Source: Enoplolaimus lenunculus
Lineage: Eukaryota > Nematoda > Enoplea > Enoplida > Thoracostomopsidae
Direction: 5' to 3'
DNA length: 64,000 nt
Assembly: GCA_030248215.1 (NCBI GenBank)
Contig: JASANG010002951.1
Location: 124,001 to 188,000 of the forward strand
Positions 31,011 through 43,458 of this stretch are shown here, one piece after another; positions within the stretch are counted from its first letter, which is position 1; each line of letters begins with the position of its first letter. The notes beneath the pieces are model-generated. The model did not search any database. It worked only from the letters and a program-made list of their open reading frames with translations, and was not told the DNA's origin. The translations under genes and the position numbers were made by a program.

Positions 31011-31443
31011 TTGTTGAGATTAAGTTGTCCACTGACTGTTGAGATTAAGTTGTCCAGTAATTGTTGAGATTAACATTTCCACTCACAGTTGAGATTAAAA
31101 ATTGTAAACTCACTGTTGAGGTTAAGTTGTCTACTCATTGTTGAGATTAAGTTGTTCACTCACTGTTGAGATTAAGTTGTTCACTCATTGTTGAGATTAA
31201 GCTGTCCACTCACAGTTGAGATTAAGTTGTTCACACACTGTTGAGATTAAGTTGTTCACTCATTGTTGAGATTAAGCTGTCCACTCACAGTTGAGATTAA
31301 GTTGTTCACACACTGTTGAGATTAAGTTGTTCACTCATTGTTGAGATTAAGCTGTCCACTCACAGTTGAGATTAAGTTGTTCACACACTGTTGAGATTAA
31401 GTTGTTCACTCACAGTTGAGATTAAGTTGTCTACTCACTTTTC
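31011..31443. repeat. 25-bp minisatellite with 75-bp higher-order unit
   Basis: TGTTGAGATTAAGTTGTTCA-type units; variants CACTCATTG, CCACTCACAG and CACACACTG alternate in fixed order, giving three nearly identical 75-bp blocks in 31190-31410. Confidence 0.92.
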
Positions 31444-31445
31444 AG

Positions 31446-31601
31446 ATTTAGGGTTGCGTTATACTTTTTTTGACGTACGGCGCCGTCTGTCACCCGCATG
31501 GTACCGTCCGCCGCAAATTCTGAGATGTAATACTCCTAACTCAGAATAAGTCATTCAGCTCATTTTGAGTTAAATTAAACTCACTGAAATTTACAGTGTA
31601 T
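31446..31601. mobile_element. Two truncated MITEs side by side
   Basis: 31446-31515 is the left end of a GC-rich palindromic MITE (AGGGTTGCGTTATACT); 31543-31601 is the right end of a GAGTTGA MITE (CTGAAATTTACAGTG). Confidence 0.55.
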
Positions 31602-32311
31602 ATGTCTCAGTCTAAACCTATTAATCTATATTCTTTTAAGCTAAAACTAACATTATCGTAATTGTGATTGACTAAAAATTCAATAATTCTAATGTAGGTA
31701 TATACATCGTTTAAAATCATTTCCAGACTCAAAATAAAATGTATTCGTGTCAAAAATTTGTATTTCCCACCCTCGCCCAGGGCTCAAAAATACACCGCCC
31801 ACGACAAAACAGTTGTTTACCACCAGACCAAGCGAAGATATCGTGCGTTGTACTGTCACTTGTTGGAATTTGTCAACAAGTTTCTTATACCTCAAAATTC
31901 TGTTGTTTTTACGCAAAAGGAAATTAAAGTTTCAGAAAACGCAATAATTTTAGAACGACAATCGGCCGCGTCTGTACACTGTAAATTCCAATGAGTTGAT
32001 TAATTAACTCAGAGTAAGGATTAGTTATTTTTGGTTTGAATAACGGGATGGTAAACTTGAATCCCGAAATTTTCTAACTTTTTCTGTGCCGAACGCCGCT
32101 GTGCGACGCTGCAGTTCATAACCAAAACTACATCGTAAATGCAACATGCGGCGCAGCTCGGCAATGCGTGACAACTCGCGTCTCGTGAAAATAACTCTTA
32201 AAATGAACGCGCAACGCCCCACGCATGCCGTTGGTGAAGAGTAACCGAAATTTCGTTGCTGTAAAATTCGACTCCAAAATAATTTGTCCTAGCAATATCT
32301 ACAGAAAGCTG

Positions 32312-32566
32312 CACTCTAACTTTCAATGAGTTGACTAATCAACTCAGATGGCGGATTATTTATTTCTGAGTTAAGAACAGTAAACATTATTAACTTAACT
32401 TGAGTTGAGTTGTTTCACCCTCTGAGTTGAGTTGATTCTGGTTGAGTAGATTAACTAACTCAGAACAAGTTGAATCAGCTCAGAATTCGGAGTTCTGATA
32501 GTCGTAATTCAGATTGAGTAATTCAACTCATTTTGAGTTAAAATCAACACACGGGAATTTACAGTG
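32312..32566. mobile_element. GAGTTGA/TCAACTC MITE, copy 3
   Basis: CACTCTAACTTTCAATGAG to GGGAATTTACAGTG. A further fragment of the family with the left end CACTGTAAATTCCAATGAG lies at 31976-32036. Confidence 0.7.
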
Positions 32567-32739
32567 ATGGCTGTTTTTTCCTATTTATGTTAAAGTATTT
32601 GGTATAAACGTTCAGTCGTCCGTCAGGACGGCAACAGAGATACAAAACAATCTCACTAATTTGCCAACACGATTCCAACTGTTCTTGTTTTGGCACTTAT
32701 TTTAACTCAGATGGGTAATCAAAACTCGAACGCTTAGTA

Positions 32740-32968
32740 CACTGTAATTTTCAGTGAGTTGATTTTAACTCAGAATAAGTTGAATCACTCAGCCTGAGTT
32801 AATAGGACTATCAGAACTCATAATTTTGAGTGATTCCATTCATTATGAGTTAATTAATCAACTCACTCAAAGTCAACTCAACTCAGAGTGAGAGTCAACT
32901 CAACTCAGAGTGACTTATTGTTTACTGATATTAATTCAGAATTAACCAACTCATTGGAATTTACAGTG
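32740..32968. mobile_element. GAGTTGA/TCAACTC MITE, copy 4, with TA target
   Basis: CACTGTAATTTTCAGTGAG to CATTGGAATTTACAGTG, flanked by TA on both sides, consistent with a Tc1/mariner-type target duplication. Confidence 0.75.
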
Positions 32969-33534
32969 TAACAATTTCAAATTTTCATTTCGAGAGCTGA
33001 AAGCCTCTTCCATCGAGTTTTATTATACCAATCACTTACAACTATTACTATCCAATGATTGTTTTGGTATTAATAAAATCATTTTTAATTACAAAAATCA
33101 ATCAAAGCCATCGACACACACGCAAGAATCATCTGAGAGCGTATTTATTCAGCAAAGTAAAAAAAGATGCCAGTACGCAACCGCGTTCCTGGCAAACTGT
33201 TTGTTTTATTATAAATATTCAAACCGCATCATATACATCGTCGATAAAAGTTTGACCAAATTTGGTTGAGAGAGAGAATTATATTGAAAACTGGCAAATC
33301 AAAGGAGGAACAAACATAATTAAACAGGTGGTGTTTTTAACAACTTTCTGGTATTTTGTAGGTACACTTTGTTTTTCGGTCAAACCAATAATATTCTCTC
33401 AAATTGCTCTCAGCCAATAAACACACTTTAAATCTGTAGAGTAAAAGCAGAAATATATTTTATAAAACTAAACCAAGACAACCACACAGAAATATATCGC
33501 GTATCTGAAAATAGAAAATGTAGGTCTTGTTTTC

Positions 33535-33785
33535 AGTGTAAATTCCAGTGAGTTGATTTTAACTCAGAATAGAGTTGAATCCACTGAAGAAGTCTGATCT
33601 GTAAATGAGCTGTTCTTGAACTCATAATTTTGAATTGATTGAACTCATTCTGTGTCAATTAATCAACTCACCCGGAATTAAATCAGATCATAGCGAGTTG
33701 GTATTTTTTGTTTAAATCAGAAATCACCAGAAATAACTAAATCTCCTTCTGAGTTAATTAATCAACTCTTTGAAATTTACAGAGT
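33535..33785. mobile_element. GAGTTGA/TCAACTC MITE, copy 5
   Basis: AGTGTAAATTCCAGTGAG to TTTGAAATTTACAGAG with the family interior. Confidence 0.7.
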
Positions 33786-33959
33786 TGAACAATTCATTGC
33801 AATGGATTTAAATTGATTTGCTGCTGTTGGCCACTATAAACAGACTGTAAAGGCATTCAGCTATGAACGATATCCGTCAGTCCGTCAAGCCAGTTGAAAA
33901 ACTGTGCACCAGCAAATGTGGATCGTTTTCCACATAATTTTAAATCAACAAACAAGCTT

Positions 33960-34105
33960 GGGCCAGTTTTGCCGGGCATAACAGTAGTATAAGCATATTT
34001 CTTAGCCTTTAGTCTTAGTGAGAGGAGCCTATAGCCGCATGCCGAAGCCTACATTTAAGCAAAAAATAAAGCTTCAAGCTTTACTAAACTGTGTAGGTGG
34101 CAGTG
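33960..34105. mobile_element. hAT-like TTAGGC MITE, badly decayed copy
   Basis: GGGCATAACAGTAGTATAAG, CCTTTAGTCTTAG-like interior, AGCAAAAAATAAAGCTTCAA keep the family order. Confidence 0.45.
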
Positions 34106-34109
34106 CAAC

Positions 34110-35410
34110 ATCAAGCCATATTTCAAACGTAAAACTAAAACTAAACTAAATCTGAACCCTAAAACCACGACTTAACGAATTCCCTGGCACCACCTAGTCT
34201 CTCTTAGAACTTAAGTTATGCTTAGACGTTGCTTAGAGGAGTAAAACGTATAAAATTGAGGTTATGGCGCCTGTGCCGCAATGCTGGTTTAGGTCATACT
34301 TGGTCCCTGCGTTGCCATTGAGTAGTAGTTTGCAAAAGTATTCACTATTGTTGCGCACAATGACATAGCTAGAATATGTCATCATGATATGTGCGCCAGT
34401 GTTGTTGTTGTTTGTGGCTGGATGGTATTATGTTGTTGTTGGGATTCTGGACCGGAATTTGTACGGTTTCCACGGATCATATGGTCGGTATGAAATGCAA
34501 ATTATTTCGAGACACCTGGAAGGTTAGCCAGGTCATAAAATCAAATTTTGACATGGATTCGCACAAATTTCGGCAAAAATTTAGTTCTCTTTACGACTGC
34601 GATTGGTATTTATTAGTGTATTTCGGAGTTGCTCAAGGAAAGGAATTGTTATTCGGTTGCGGACTTGTATTCTGGATTAGTATTTGCCCAGGAAGGCTTT
34701 GGATGTGAAGGGAAGTCAACAGCTATTTGATGTATTTGGGGTTGCGAATAGCACAGGTTTTATACAGTAACTTTGGTTACTAGAGTTTTATGGGTAATCA
34801 AAGAGGGAAAGCTATTAAGGGAAATAGCCGTTCTAACGGGGTTAGTTGACTGGAATTTGGAGAAATCGGGGAATTTGTTTAGTTCTAACGGTGTTAGCAT
34901 CGCACTGTTTTGGAAATTTACGAAAACTTGGGATTTGAGATCTTGTGACTGAATCTTAATCACATTCAGGGTGCATTTTCACGGATTTAAGAAAACAGGC
35001 AAAAGGCTACTGTAAGAACTAATATTGATTTGCTGTTATTGGTATTTAATGGTTTGTTATCGGTGTGGAGGAAATAAAACGGGGAATGCGACTGTAATTC
35101 TGAACCAGAGCGAATCGCTTCATTGGGAAAAGAACTTAGCGAAGCTTGTGGTTGAGTACTCAAAAGCTAATATTTAACACAACGAACTGTTGCAGAAAAA
35201 TGATATGCTTCTACAAAGTAAAACATGGCAGCAGACATCTTCGAAGCAATGTCTACAGCCTAAAATATCACTAATTCCTGTTTACGGTTCATTGGGTATA
35301 CAGAGCAGTCTATACATGGTAAACAAACACGCAAAACGAAATATAAAATCAAAATTTTATAATTGCGCGAGACTCGAAAGTGTTTTCAACATATCCTCAC
35401 AGAGAATACG
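34110..35410. other. No gene recognised
   Basis: Longest plus-strand frame (34391-34708) is not recognisable. GGAATTGTTATTCGGTTGCG at 34641 echoes the dispersed repeat at 36120-36560. Confidence 0.4.
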
Positions 35411-35416
35411 CCACGT

Positions 35417-36030
35417 AATGCGGGGTTCATGTTATATAACCGGGGCAGCTTGGGACGCGTTTTGTCCCTATTAGACTATTGGTAACATTTTGTCTGCTTA
35501 TAGACCCTGTATCCGTATTCATCAATTCGTATTTGTCTGCTATTAACATATGTGGGTCACGTTTTCTTCAATATCATATGGTATACGAGGTATTGTCTGC
35601 GAATTTCATATGATATATTTTCAAATGTCTGCATATTTGAGGTAACGTACCCAAATTGTCCTGCTGAATATCATATGATACTAGAATTTGAAATTTGAAT
35701 TTTTGAAATTTGAAGCTGTGGTTTTAAGCGATTTTGTGTCCGAATCGATTTGCAGGCGTGTATTTGGTATTTAAAATACTTTTATGTCGCTGCCTTCCAA
35801 CTTTTCATTCATTTATTACTACTCAAATGTTACACTGTCCCACTAAATGTCATATGATATTCGGTGAAATTTTGAAATATGATATTCGCATAAATGTCCC
35901 ACAGTATCACGTGACATACCGTCCACGTACACAGTGATCATCTGAGAGCGGTGGTTTGTAAGCTAATGTCATGTGACATTCGAGTTTTGTCTGTTGACCC
36001 TATACAAGCGCTCGAATTTTAAAGTTGACG
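35417..36030 (+). repeat. Dispersed repeat with many CATATG/ATCATATGAT palindromes, copy 1
   Basis: Starts ATGCGGGGTTCATGTTATAT. At least seven TCATATGATAT-type palindromes are separated by TTGTCTGC or TTGTCC words. Ends CGAATTTTAAAGTTGACGTC. Same order of landmarks as 63375-64000. Confidence 0.75.
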
Positions 36031-36119
36031 TCGAAGCAACATGGAACAAACCGTGTCCTGCCTGCCCGGTTAACTCCACAATACACAGTGCAAGGTATGT
36101 AACAGTTGTACAGCGTTAG

Positions 36120-36560
36120 GTACTATAATGATCCGATAAGAGGGGGCCTAATATTTATTTGTCCTCTCTAGAGAGTATACCTCTGTTATTCGGTTATGGC
36201 CTGTCATTTGTTTTTAATTCTCCCACCGCTGCCCTTCGTTACTGATATATATTCGGTATAGCAACTATCTGTTGAATAAACGTTTATTTGCCTTATATCA
36301 AAAGCTTGAGCGATAATGCAAAGTTTACGAAAGTACTTTCAAAACTTTAAGTATGCTTTACCGTTCCAAACTCAACTTTATGTGGTTCAGGAGTCATTTA
36401 TCCGTTACAATTTAGGGACGATTGACATTCATGGACACCTTGAGCTAAGGGACTCTATTCGCTTTCACAGACTCTTTATGAATGCGGACTCTTATAGATT
36501 GTGACTCAAAATGGTCAGTTCCCCTTATTACTCGCCACATTATTCCGGCCACTACAGTAC
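36120..36560 (+). repeat. Dispersed repeat shared with PIEZO intron 6
   Basis: AGGGGGCCTAATATTTATTT, TGTTATTCGGTTATGGCCTG, ACGTTTATTTGCCTTATATC and AAAGCTTGAGCGATAATGC follow the same order as 10940-11420 and its duplicates. Class unknown. Confidence 0.6.
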
Positions 36561-37850
36561 TTTAGAACTCCTTTATAGTCTAGAATGAGGTGAGAAAATA
36601 ACTGACTGAATCCCAGCCAAGAAATTTGTTGCTCGAATTTTGATTTGGAATTGGATATGATGGTGATAAATATTCTAGCCAGAGGTGATACCGGAGGTTT
36701 CAAGCAAAATTTAGGTAACTATAGATAAGTCAATGTTTAATTAATACGCAATTTATATGTTTACTTTGGCAATTTAAAAACAAATATCTGTATAGTATAG
36801 CAAGTATCTTTGTCTATACTTGAGGCACACCTTCGGTTATATCTTGCCCATTAGATACGCCCTGATTTCAGTATTTTACTACTACCTGGAGTTTATAGGC
36901 ATTTAAGATTCAACACAGGCAGCACTAACACTACGGGAGCCTCACAAGCGAAGCGAGCTAGAACCCGGACAAACATTCAAAAAATATATGAAAACCTTTA
37001 AAACATATATTTAGTTTGGGCTGTTTTTTGTCTGAGAAATATGTAAAAAAGCCAGTTGTCTATAACTAGTTATGAGCCAAAACAGAGGTCCTCCAGCGAT
37101 AAATTTGTCTTTTTTTGTGTTGAAACATCAATGCAATAATAATTTTGTTGTTAAAAATCACTCCCTAGAATTAATACATATACCTTCACATATGATAGCT
37201 GACGCAAAGATATACCCATGAGAGAAATTTTTTAATGTAACAACAACAGGCACTACAGATCTAAACAAGATTGCATGCGCTGCCTAATAAACTTTGAAAG
37301 GTAGGTGACACAAATATTTCATACAATTTTTTTCCCTTAATCAGCCCTAGACGAAGAGAAAGAATGCATTTTATGAAGAATCTGTTGCATAAATTCAAAA
37401 AAGTGGCGAAGGTATTGGGTGAGTTTCTAATTTATAGTGTTTAGAAGTTTTGCAGTATTAACTATTTTTGGGAATTTATGCATTTGCAACTGTTCGTAGC
37501 GAATAAGGTACATAGCTAGTATGTTGTGAAAACTAAAGTATGTTGACTTAATCGAAGCATATGCGTTCAACCATTTTCCAACAGTTTTTATGTTCAGATG
37601 TAGGATGATGATCCAGATATGTCAGTGCCTAAAATAGATTTTCCATTGTTTGCAGGTTTCGTATTCTACATTAAAACTGTACTTTGATGTATCTATAAAG
37701 GTTGGTATATATTTTTGGAATGTGCCGATTAATCCGCATCCTAATTCGTAAATCGTAAACCGCTTTTTTCGTGAGTATCGGCAATCGGTAGTGCAAAAAT
37801 TTTAAAATTGGAAACGGTATCGGTTCGGCGTCGACAAAACCCGAACCGCG
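36560..37850. other. No gene recognised
   Basis: AT-rich, no convincing frame or splice chain. 37740-37850 carries a GGTATCGGTTCGGC-like decayed repeat. Confidence 0.4.
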
Positions 37851-37993
37851 AATCCGTTTGCACCCTGTTGTGACATGCGGATGCATAGAGACAAGTAATT
37901 TCATGCTGATGCTGCACATCGGTAAAAATCACTGCTGCATATGTAGTGCCTTCATATGCAGCAGCAGTAAAAACATGGAAGAAGCAAGATACT

Positions 37994-39641
37994 GTAAGCA
38001 TGTGAGACATGCTTGTCCGTTATGTGCACATGTAATATAGTGCAGTGCACTGTATGTATGCTAGCTGGCAGCATACGGTCGACAAATATAGTCGACGAAA
38101 ATGGTAGTTGGACAGGCGGGCTGCGTGGCGCAGTGGTAGAGTGCTCGGTTAAGGATCCATAGGCTAAGAGTTCGATCCCCGCTCGTGCCCGCTTTTCCAG
38201 CTGCTTAATTGAAAGGTCTGATGTCCCGGTTCCTTCCTAGACTGACATGGGGGCTACGCCGTGAGCGCAATGGTAAACTGCCGCGCTATGAACACGGTAT
38301 CCAGTCGAAAATAGGATGGACGGTCAAGGGACGACCTTGTTGAAAATAAGGGCATGTAAGCATGTGAGACGTGCTTGTCCTGGTGCATATGCAATAAATA
38401 CAATGCACAGTGTGTTGTACAGTCGACACATATAGTCGACGAAAAATGCAGTTGGAGAGGCGGGCTACGTGGCGCAGTGGTAGAGTGCTCGGTTAAGGAT
38501 CCATAGGCTAAGAGTTCGATCCCCGCTCTAGCCCGCTTTTCCAGCTGCTTAGTAGAAAGGTCTGATGTCCCGGTTCCTTCCTAGACTGACATGGGGGCCA
38601 CGCCGTGAGCGCAATGGCAAATTGCCGCGCTATGAGCACGGTATCCAGTCGAAAATAGGATGGACGGTCAAGGGACGACCTTGTTGAAAATAAGGGCATG
38701 TAAGCATGTGAGACATGCTTGTTCTGGCGCATATGCAATAAATGTAATGCACATTGTCTTGTACAGTCGACACATATAGTCGACGAAAAATGCAGTTGGA
38801 GAGGCGGGCTACGTGGCGCAGTGGTGCAGTGCTCGCTTAAGGATCCATAGGCTAAGAGTTCGATCCCCGCTCTAGCCCGCTTTTCCAGCTGCTTAGTTGA
38901 AAGGTCTGATGTCCCGGGTCCTACCTAGACTGACATGGGGGCCACGCCGTGAGCGCAATGGCAAATTGCCGCGCTAAGAGCACGGTATCCAGTCGAAAAT
39001 AGGATGGACGGTCAAGGGACGACCTTGTTGCAAAAAGGCCATGTAAGCATGTGAGACATGCTTGTCCGTTATGTGCACATGTAATATAGTGCAGTGCACT
39101 GTATGTATGCTAGCTGGCAGCATACGGTCGACAAATATAGTCGACGAAAATGGTAGTTGGACAGGCGGGCTGCGTGGCGCAGTGGTAGAGTGCACGGTTA
39201 AGGATCCATAGGCTAAGAGTTCGATCCCCGCTCGTGCCCGCTTTCCCAGCTGCTTAATTGAAAGGTCTGATGTCCCAGTTCCTTCCTAGACTGACATGGG
39301 GGCTACGCCGTGAGCGCAATGGTAAACTGCCGCGCTATGAACACGGTATCCAGTCGAAAATAGGATGGACGGTCAAGGGACGACCTTGTTGAAAATAAGG
39401 GCATGTAAGCATGTGAGACGTGCTTGTCCTGGTGCATATGCAATAAATGCAATGCACAGTGTGTTGTACAGTCGACACATATAGTCGACGAAAAATGCAG
39501 TTGGAGAGGCGGGCTACGTGGCGCAGTGGTAGAGTGCTCGGTTAAGGATCCATAGGCTAAGAGTTCGATCCCCGCTCTAGCCCGCTTTTCCAGCTGCTTA
39601 GTAGAAAGGTCTGATGTCACGGTTCCTTCCTAGACTGACAG
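37994..39641 (+). repeat. Tandem array of tRNA-derived SINE units with 1,049-bp higher-order repeat
   Basis: Five units start with GTAAGCATGTGAGAC at 37994, 38356, 38700, 39043 and 39405 (spacings 362, 344, 343, 362). Each has a tRNA-like part GTGGCGCAGTGGTAGAGTGC (A box) and AAGAGTTCGATCCCCGCTC (B box). Units 1 and 4, and units 2 and 5, are nearly identical, so three units were copied together. The tRNA parts are SINE heads, not functional tRNA genes. Confidence 0.85.
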
Positions 39642-40270
39642 ATACATGTGTATAATATTGAGGTTCTTATAAGGCATAAAACAGAAAAACTCAGCAGTTG
39701 ATTGTGAGGCGGCGTGGCTCTGGATAGCGCGCTGGACTGATAATCTGTCGACCAAGTTCGAAACCTCCTGGGAGTGTCCCTGGTTTTCATCTACTGAGCG
39801 CTCAGAATTAAAAACCGTCGTACCCTAGCCTACCCAAATTATCACATGGTGACCACGACTGGACCGCAATGGTAAACTGCCGCGGTAGAACCAAAAATAC
39901 ATAAGTTGGCGGTCAAGGGACGACCTTGTAGAAAAACCGGGGGATGTGTGACATGTGGATGTATAGAGACAGGTAAAAACCTCATGCTAAAGCTGCACAT
40001 CGTTAAAACGTTGATGCATATTAGTGCCTTCATATGCAGAAGCGGTAAAACATTGAGGAACTAAGATGCATGTGTATGTTGAGGTTCGTGTAAGGCATAA
40101 AAACAGAAAAACCAGCAGTTGATTGTGAGGCGGCGTGGCTCAGTAGATAGCGCGCTGAACTGATAATCTGTCGACCGAGTTCGAAACCTCCTGGGAGCGT
40201 CCCTCATTTTCAGCTGCTGAGAACTCAGACTGAAAACTGTCGTACCCTAGCCTACCCAACTTATCACACC
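39642..40270 (+). mobile_element. Second SINE type, two copies, tRNA-Ile-like head
   Basis: 39700-39850 and 39945-40265. Head GAGGCGGCGTGGCTCAGTAG, anticodon-like GAT in CTGATAATC, B box CGAGTTCGAAACCTCC. Preceded by GACATGTGGATGTATAGAG ... CTTCATATGCAG. A third copy at 54356-54600 is shortened. Confidence 0.65.
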
Positions 40271-40309
40271 TGGCAGCTGCTTCAAAAGTGAATCTATTGC
40301 TGTACTTAC

Positions 40310-40433
40310 CTATATGTGGGACAGCTTGCGACGGGATATCCGGATCCAGTGCAGTATCAGGCAAAAACTGGTCCGGAACCTGAAAGTGTTTCAGTGGATT
40401 TGGGTTTCGATATTGCAGAATCCGCATATGCTT
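40310..40433 (-). CDS. Unidentified coding exon
   Basis: Open frame KHMRILQYRNPNPLKHFQ, then VPDQFLPDTALDPDIPSQ and AVPHI, ending at a strong donor (ATAG|GTAAGT). It either starts at ATG 40427 or follows an acceptor AACAG at 40434. Amino-acid composition and splice signals look genuine, but I do not recognise the family. It lies head-to-head with RPL9 (about 450 bases apart), so it may be the first exon of a divergent neighbour; the next exons would have to lie left of the SINE array. Confidence 0.4.
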
Positions 40434-40633
40434 CTGTTACCCTAATAAGACGCTAAGACTTGGCTTGCTAACACGGCTTGTCAAATGGTTGTGGCTTTAA
40501 TTTTATACCATACTCTTTTCTACTAACTTATTGGCATATTAGACATGCTAACTCAGTTGCATTGTTTTACTAAGTTAATGGTCAGATCAGAAGCATTTAG
40601 ACATCTTTCACAGGAGGCTATGGAAATATGAGG

Positions 40634-40730
40634 GTGCAACTGGAATTACAATTCATCGGAACAGGAACCGGACTTTGAAAAAATACCGGAAGCGGAACTG
40701 AAAATTAAAAATACGTACATGCAATGGAAA
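40634..40730. mobile_element. Fragment of CCGGAA-type MITE upstream of RPL9
   Basis: AGGGTGCAACTGGAATTACA, GGAACAGGAACCGGACTTTG, similar to 51551-51640. Lies about 150 bases upstream of the RPL9 start codon. Confidence 0.45.
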
Positions 40731-40885
40731 AATTCATTTTAATTTTCTTTTTTGCCATATTATTGATGAAATAACATGACAAAATGTAGGATCTGCTCTA
40801 TGTTTTTCGCGTTTTTAGACGTGTGCGTGTTAACATATATAGGTGTATTTATAAAATATATAGTATATATCTGTAACGGTTCAAG

Positions 40886-43407
40886 ATGAAAACCATCAAG
40901 TCAGACCAGATTATCAAAATTCCTGAAGGAGGTATTATCTTTTTGGATAATGTATGTTTTTATGGGCGCTTCCTCCATGTTGAACCTGGGACATTTGAGT
41001 ACTGGGATGGGAGGCGATGTCCCAGGTTTAACTTGGGGGATTTTTAACGTTTTGTACTCTTGTGTTGCATTGTCCTATACAATATTCACTTTTAGCACGA
41101 TTTAACGACAAGTACTGTATTCGCGTTATAACCTATGCTTTAGCCCGTTATAAAAGCTTACAATGAAGGTGATATGTTGCCCTCCAACTGTGAAAAAAGT
41201 GGAAGTTTTTAACATGGGGCAAAGCACAGATAGGGGTTATTAGGCAGTGTGGAATTCCATAAGGTAGAACCCAGATAATATTAATTCTATAAAGTATTTT
41301 CTTTCTGGTCACACGGCTGGCAAGAAAGAGGTTGATGCTGCAAAATTGGTGCCTATTATTTTTGTGTCGTTGCTTTAAGTCAAAATGTTTCCACCGCTCC
41401 AGTAGTCGGATCGATGTATGTAAGCAGTTCACAGGAATTAACGCAGACACGGAATATTATTGATTCTTTTCAGTGCAATGTACCGTTCGTGCGCGCAAAG
41501 TTATTGTCAAAGGTCCTCGAGGAACATTGACACGAAATTTTCGTCACTTGGCTTTGGATATGGAGAAAATTTCGAAGTCTGAAATACGCGTTCGTAAATG
41601 GTTCGGTGTCAAGAAAGAACTCGCCGCTATTCGAACAGTTTGCTCACATATTTCAAATATGATTAAAGGTGTCCAGTTGGTATGTGATCTTATGAATTCA
41701 AGTGGTTTAGGCATAAATGTTTTTTGTTGTAGTAAACTGTTTAGCGAGTTTCGATATGAAGTCTCGAACGAAAACTCCTGATGCTCACGTAATGTTAGTT
41801 TCAGCGTTTTCTTGTAGGCTGTTATCGCTGGCAGACCGAAGTCTGACTTTGCCATCGATTCTGAGAAAAATTGACATTTTGTTATAACGATATTATTGTT
41901 GTCACAGTACGTAGCAAAATTTTACGCTCACATGCATTGAACCCGGAATTGTTCCAGGATCTTATTTACACACACATTTCAGGGCTACAAATACAAAATG
42001 AGGACTGTGTACGCACATTTCCCGGTCAACATTGCGATTCAAGACAACGGGACAGTGGTAGAGGTAAGATAAAGAATATAGAATGTCTGACATACAATTC
42101 AATCTTGCATTAGGAATGAAACAGAACTATAGTGTATAAAAGCACAACCGCGGTGCCGGATGTTATCCACTCAAGAAGTCTGTTTGAGTATTTTATGTAT
42201 TTGCTAACTACGAAGTCTCCTAGGAAATGAATGCAAACGTTAAATCAATCGTCGTCGCTTTCCAAACCAAAGCTCTGATCGCGATTGCTCATTTCTTGGA
42301 CGCAATCGCTTACAAACGTCATTTGAACCGCGATCGAAAACGCAGTCTTTGTTTCCGGCCTTCCCTGCATATTTTTGCAAGAAGTCTCGCTCAAGATAAC
42401 CAATGTGCATATATAGTCATTTTGCTGATATGTTAGTTGCGGTGTTTAATTGTCGTATACTTATTGTTTTCGTATTTTGTTCGATGCACCATACTGCATG
42501 GAATTGTATTGCTTTAACTTTTAAGATTCTATCGTTTTCTTTATACGTCCGTCTCGCTTACCATTTAGGTTCGTAACTTCCTGGGTGAAAAACACAATCG
42601 GCGAGTGGAAATGCCGAAAGGCGTTAAAGCTGCAATGTCAACTGCGCAAAAAGACGAATTAATTGTCCAAGGAAACGACGTTGAATTAGTATCTAGAGCG
42701 TGTAAGTTGAAACTCTTATGGTTCAATACCGTCACTGATTACACATTCGACCTTGTTAATTTTAGAGGCCTGTCCTTTACCTGACATGGGCGTTATTTAA
42801 CACAGAGACTGGAAGCCTTATGATTAGATTTGTGTATTTACGCTTTCGCTTCACAAACAGCTAGGTTTTAGGTTTAGGCAATTTTCGAACAGAAATTTTT
42901 TAAACATGGTATTACATACGTCATTACAAGTGAAAAGCGCATTGTATTCGATATATAGGCTATTTTTATTTTTGAGGCAGGGCACCATTGGATTTTTCAA
43001 TTTAGTATAATCCAATTCAGAATGGATTGTCGTTATTTGAAAAGTAATACGTATTGACACAATAACTATTCAGGGCTCAGTTGTAGATGCTTCTAGCAGT
43101 ATGCGTAGGCATTTTGTTTCATTAAAATGCGGCACCAAACGCAGTGATTGAGATTAAAACTAAAGAAAATAGTCGATGTAATTTATATACTTAAACTACG
43201 ATATTTCGTACTGTTTTTCTGCTATAGCAAAGTGTGTCAGCATAATTTTGCAGAATATCAATGTATTTTATGTATTTACGGTTGTGTTTCATACTTTCAG
43301 GTTCAAGGTTACATCAGTGCGTTGCTGTGAAAGACAAAGATATCCGGATGTTTTTAGATGGGATATATGTGTCAGAAAAGACAACTGTTGAAGAACCTGA
43401 AACTTAA
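40886..43407 (+). CDS. RPL9: 60S ribosomal protein L9 (uL6), complete, five coding exons
   Basis: RPL9/uL6 is a structural protein of the large cytosolic ribosomal subunit. Coding exons are 40886-40931, 41474-41679, 41983-42063, 42569-42701 and 43301-43407; introns of 542, 303, 505 and 599 nt all have GT/AG ends, and phases join. The product is 190 residues (human about 192): [36 protein letters not shown]-like [67 protein letters not shown] and [20 protein letters not shown], then TAA. Start: the 46-nt first exon supplies the N-terminal peptide and lies 954 bases after a minus-strand exon end. A polyadenylation signal follows at 43459-43464. I saw no convincing TOP tract. Intron 1 is free of large repeats. 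Confidence 0.97.
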
Positions 43408-43458
43408 ATCGAAATTAGTTACCAAAATGTTGTTTTTTCGTTGTCATTGTTGATTGCA

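Noticed and set aside
38110-39600. Functional tRNA genes in the 38-39.6 kb array
   Set aside because: A and B boxes are present, but the sequences do not fold into a full cloverleaf in my reading and each is followed by a shared non-tRNA SINE tail.
41765-41880. Box C/D snoRNA in RPL9 intron 2
   Set aside because: CTGATGC and a later CTGA exist, but the C box is imperfect and there is no terminal stem.
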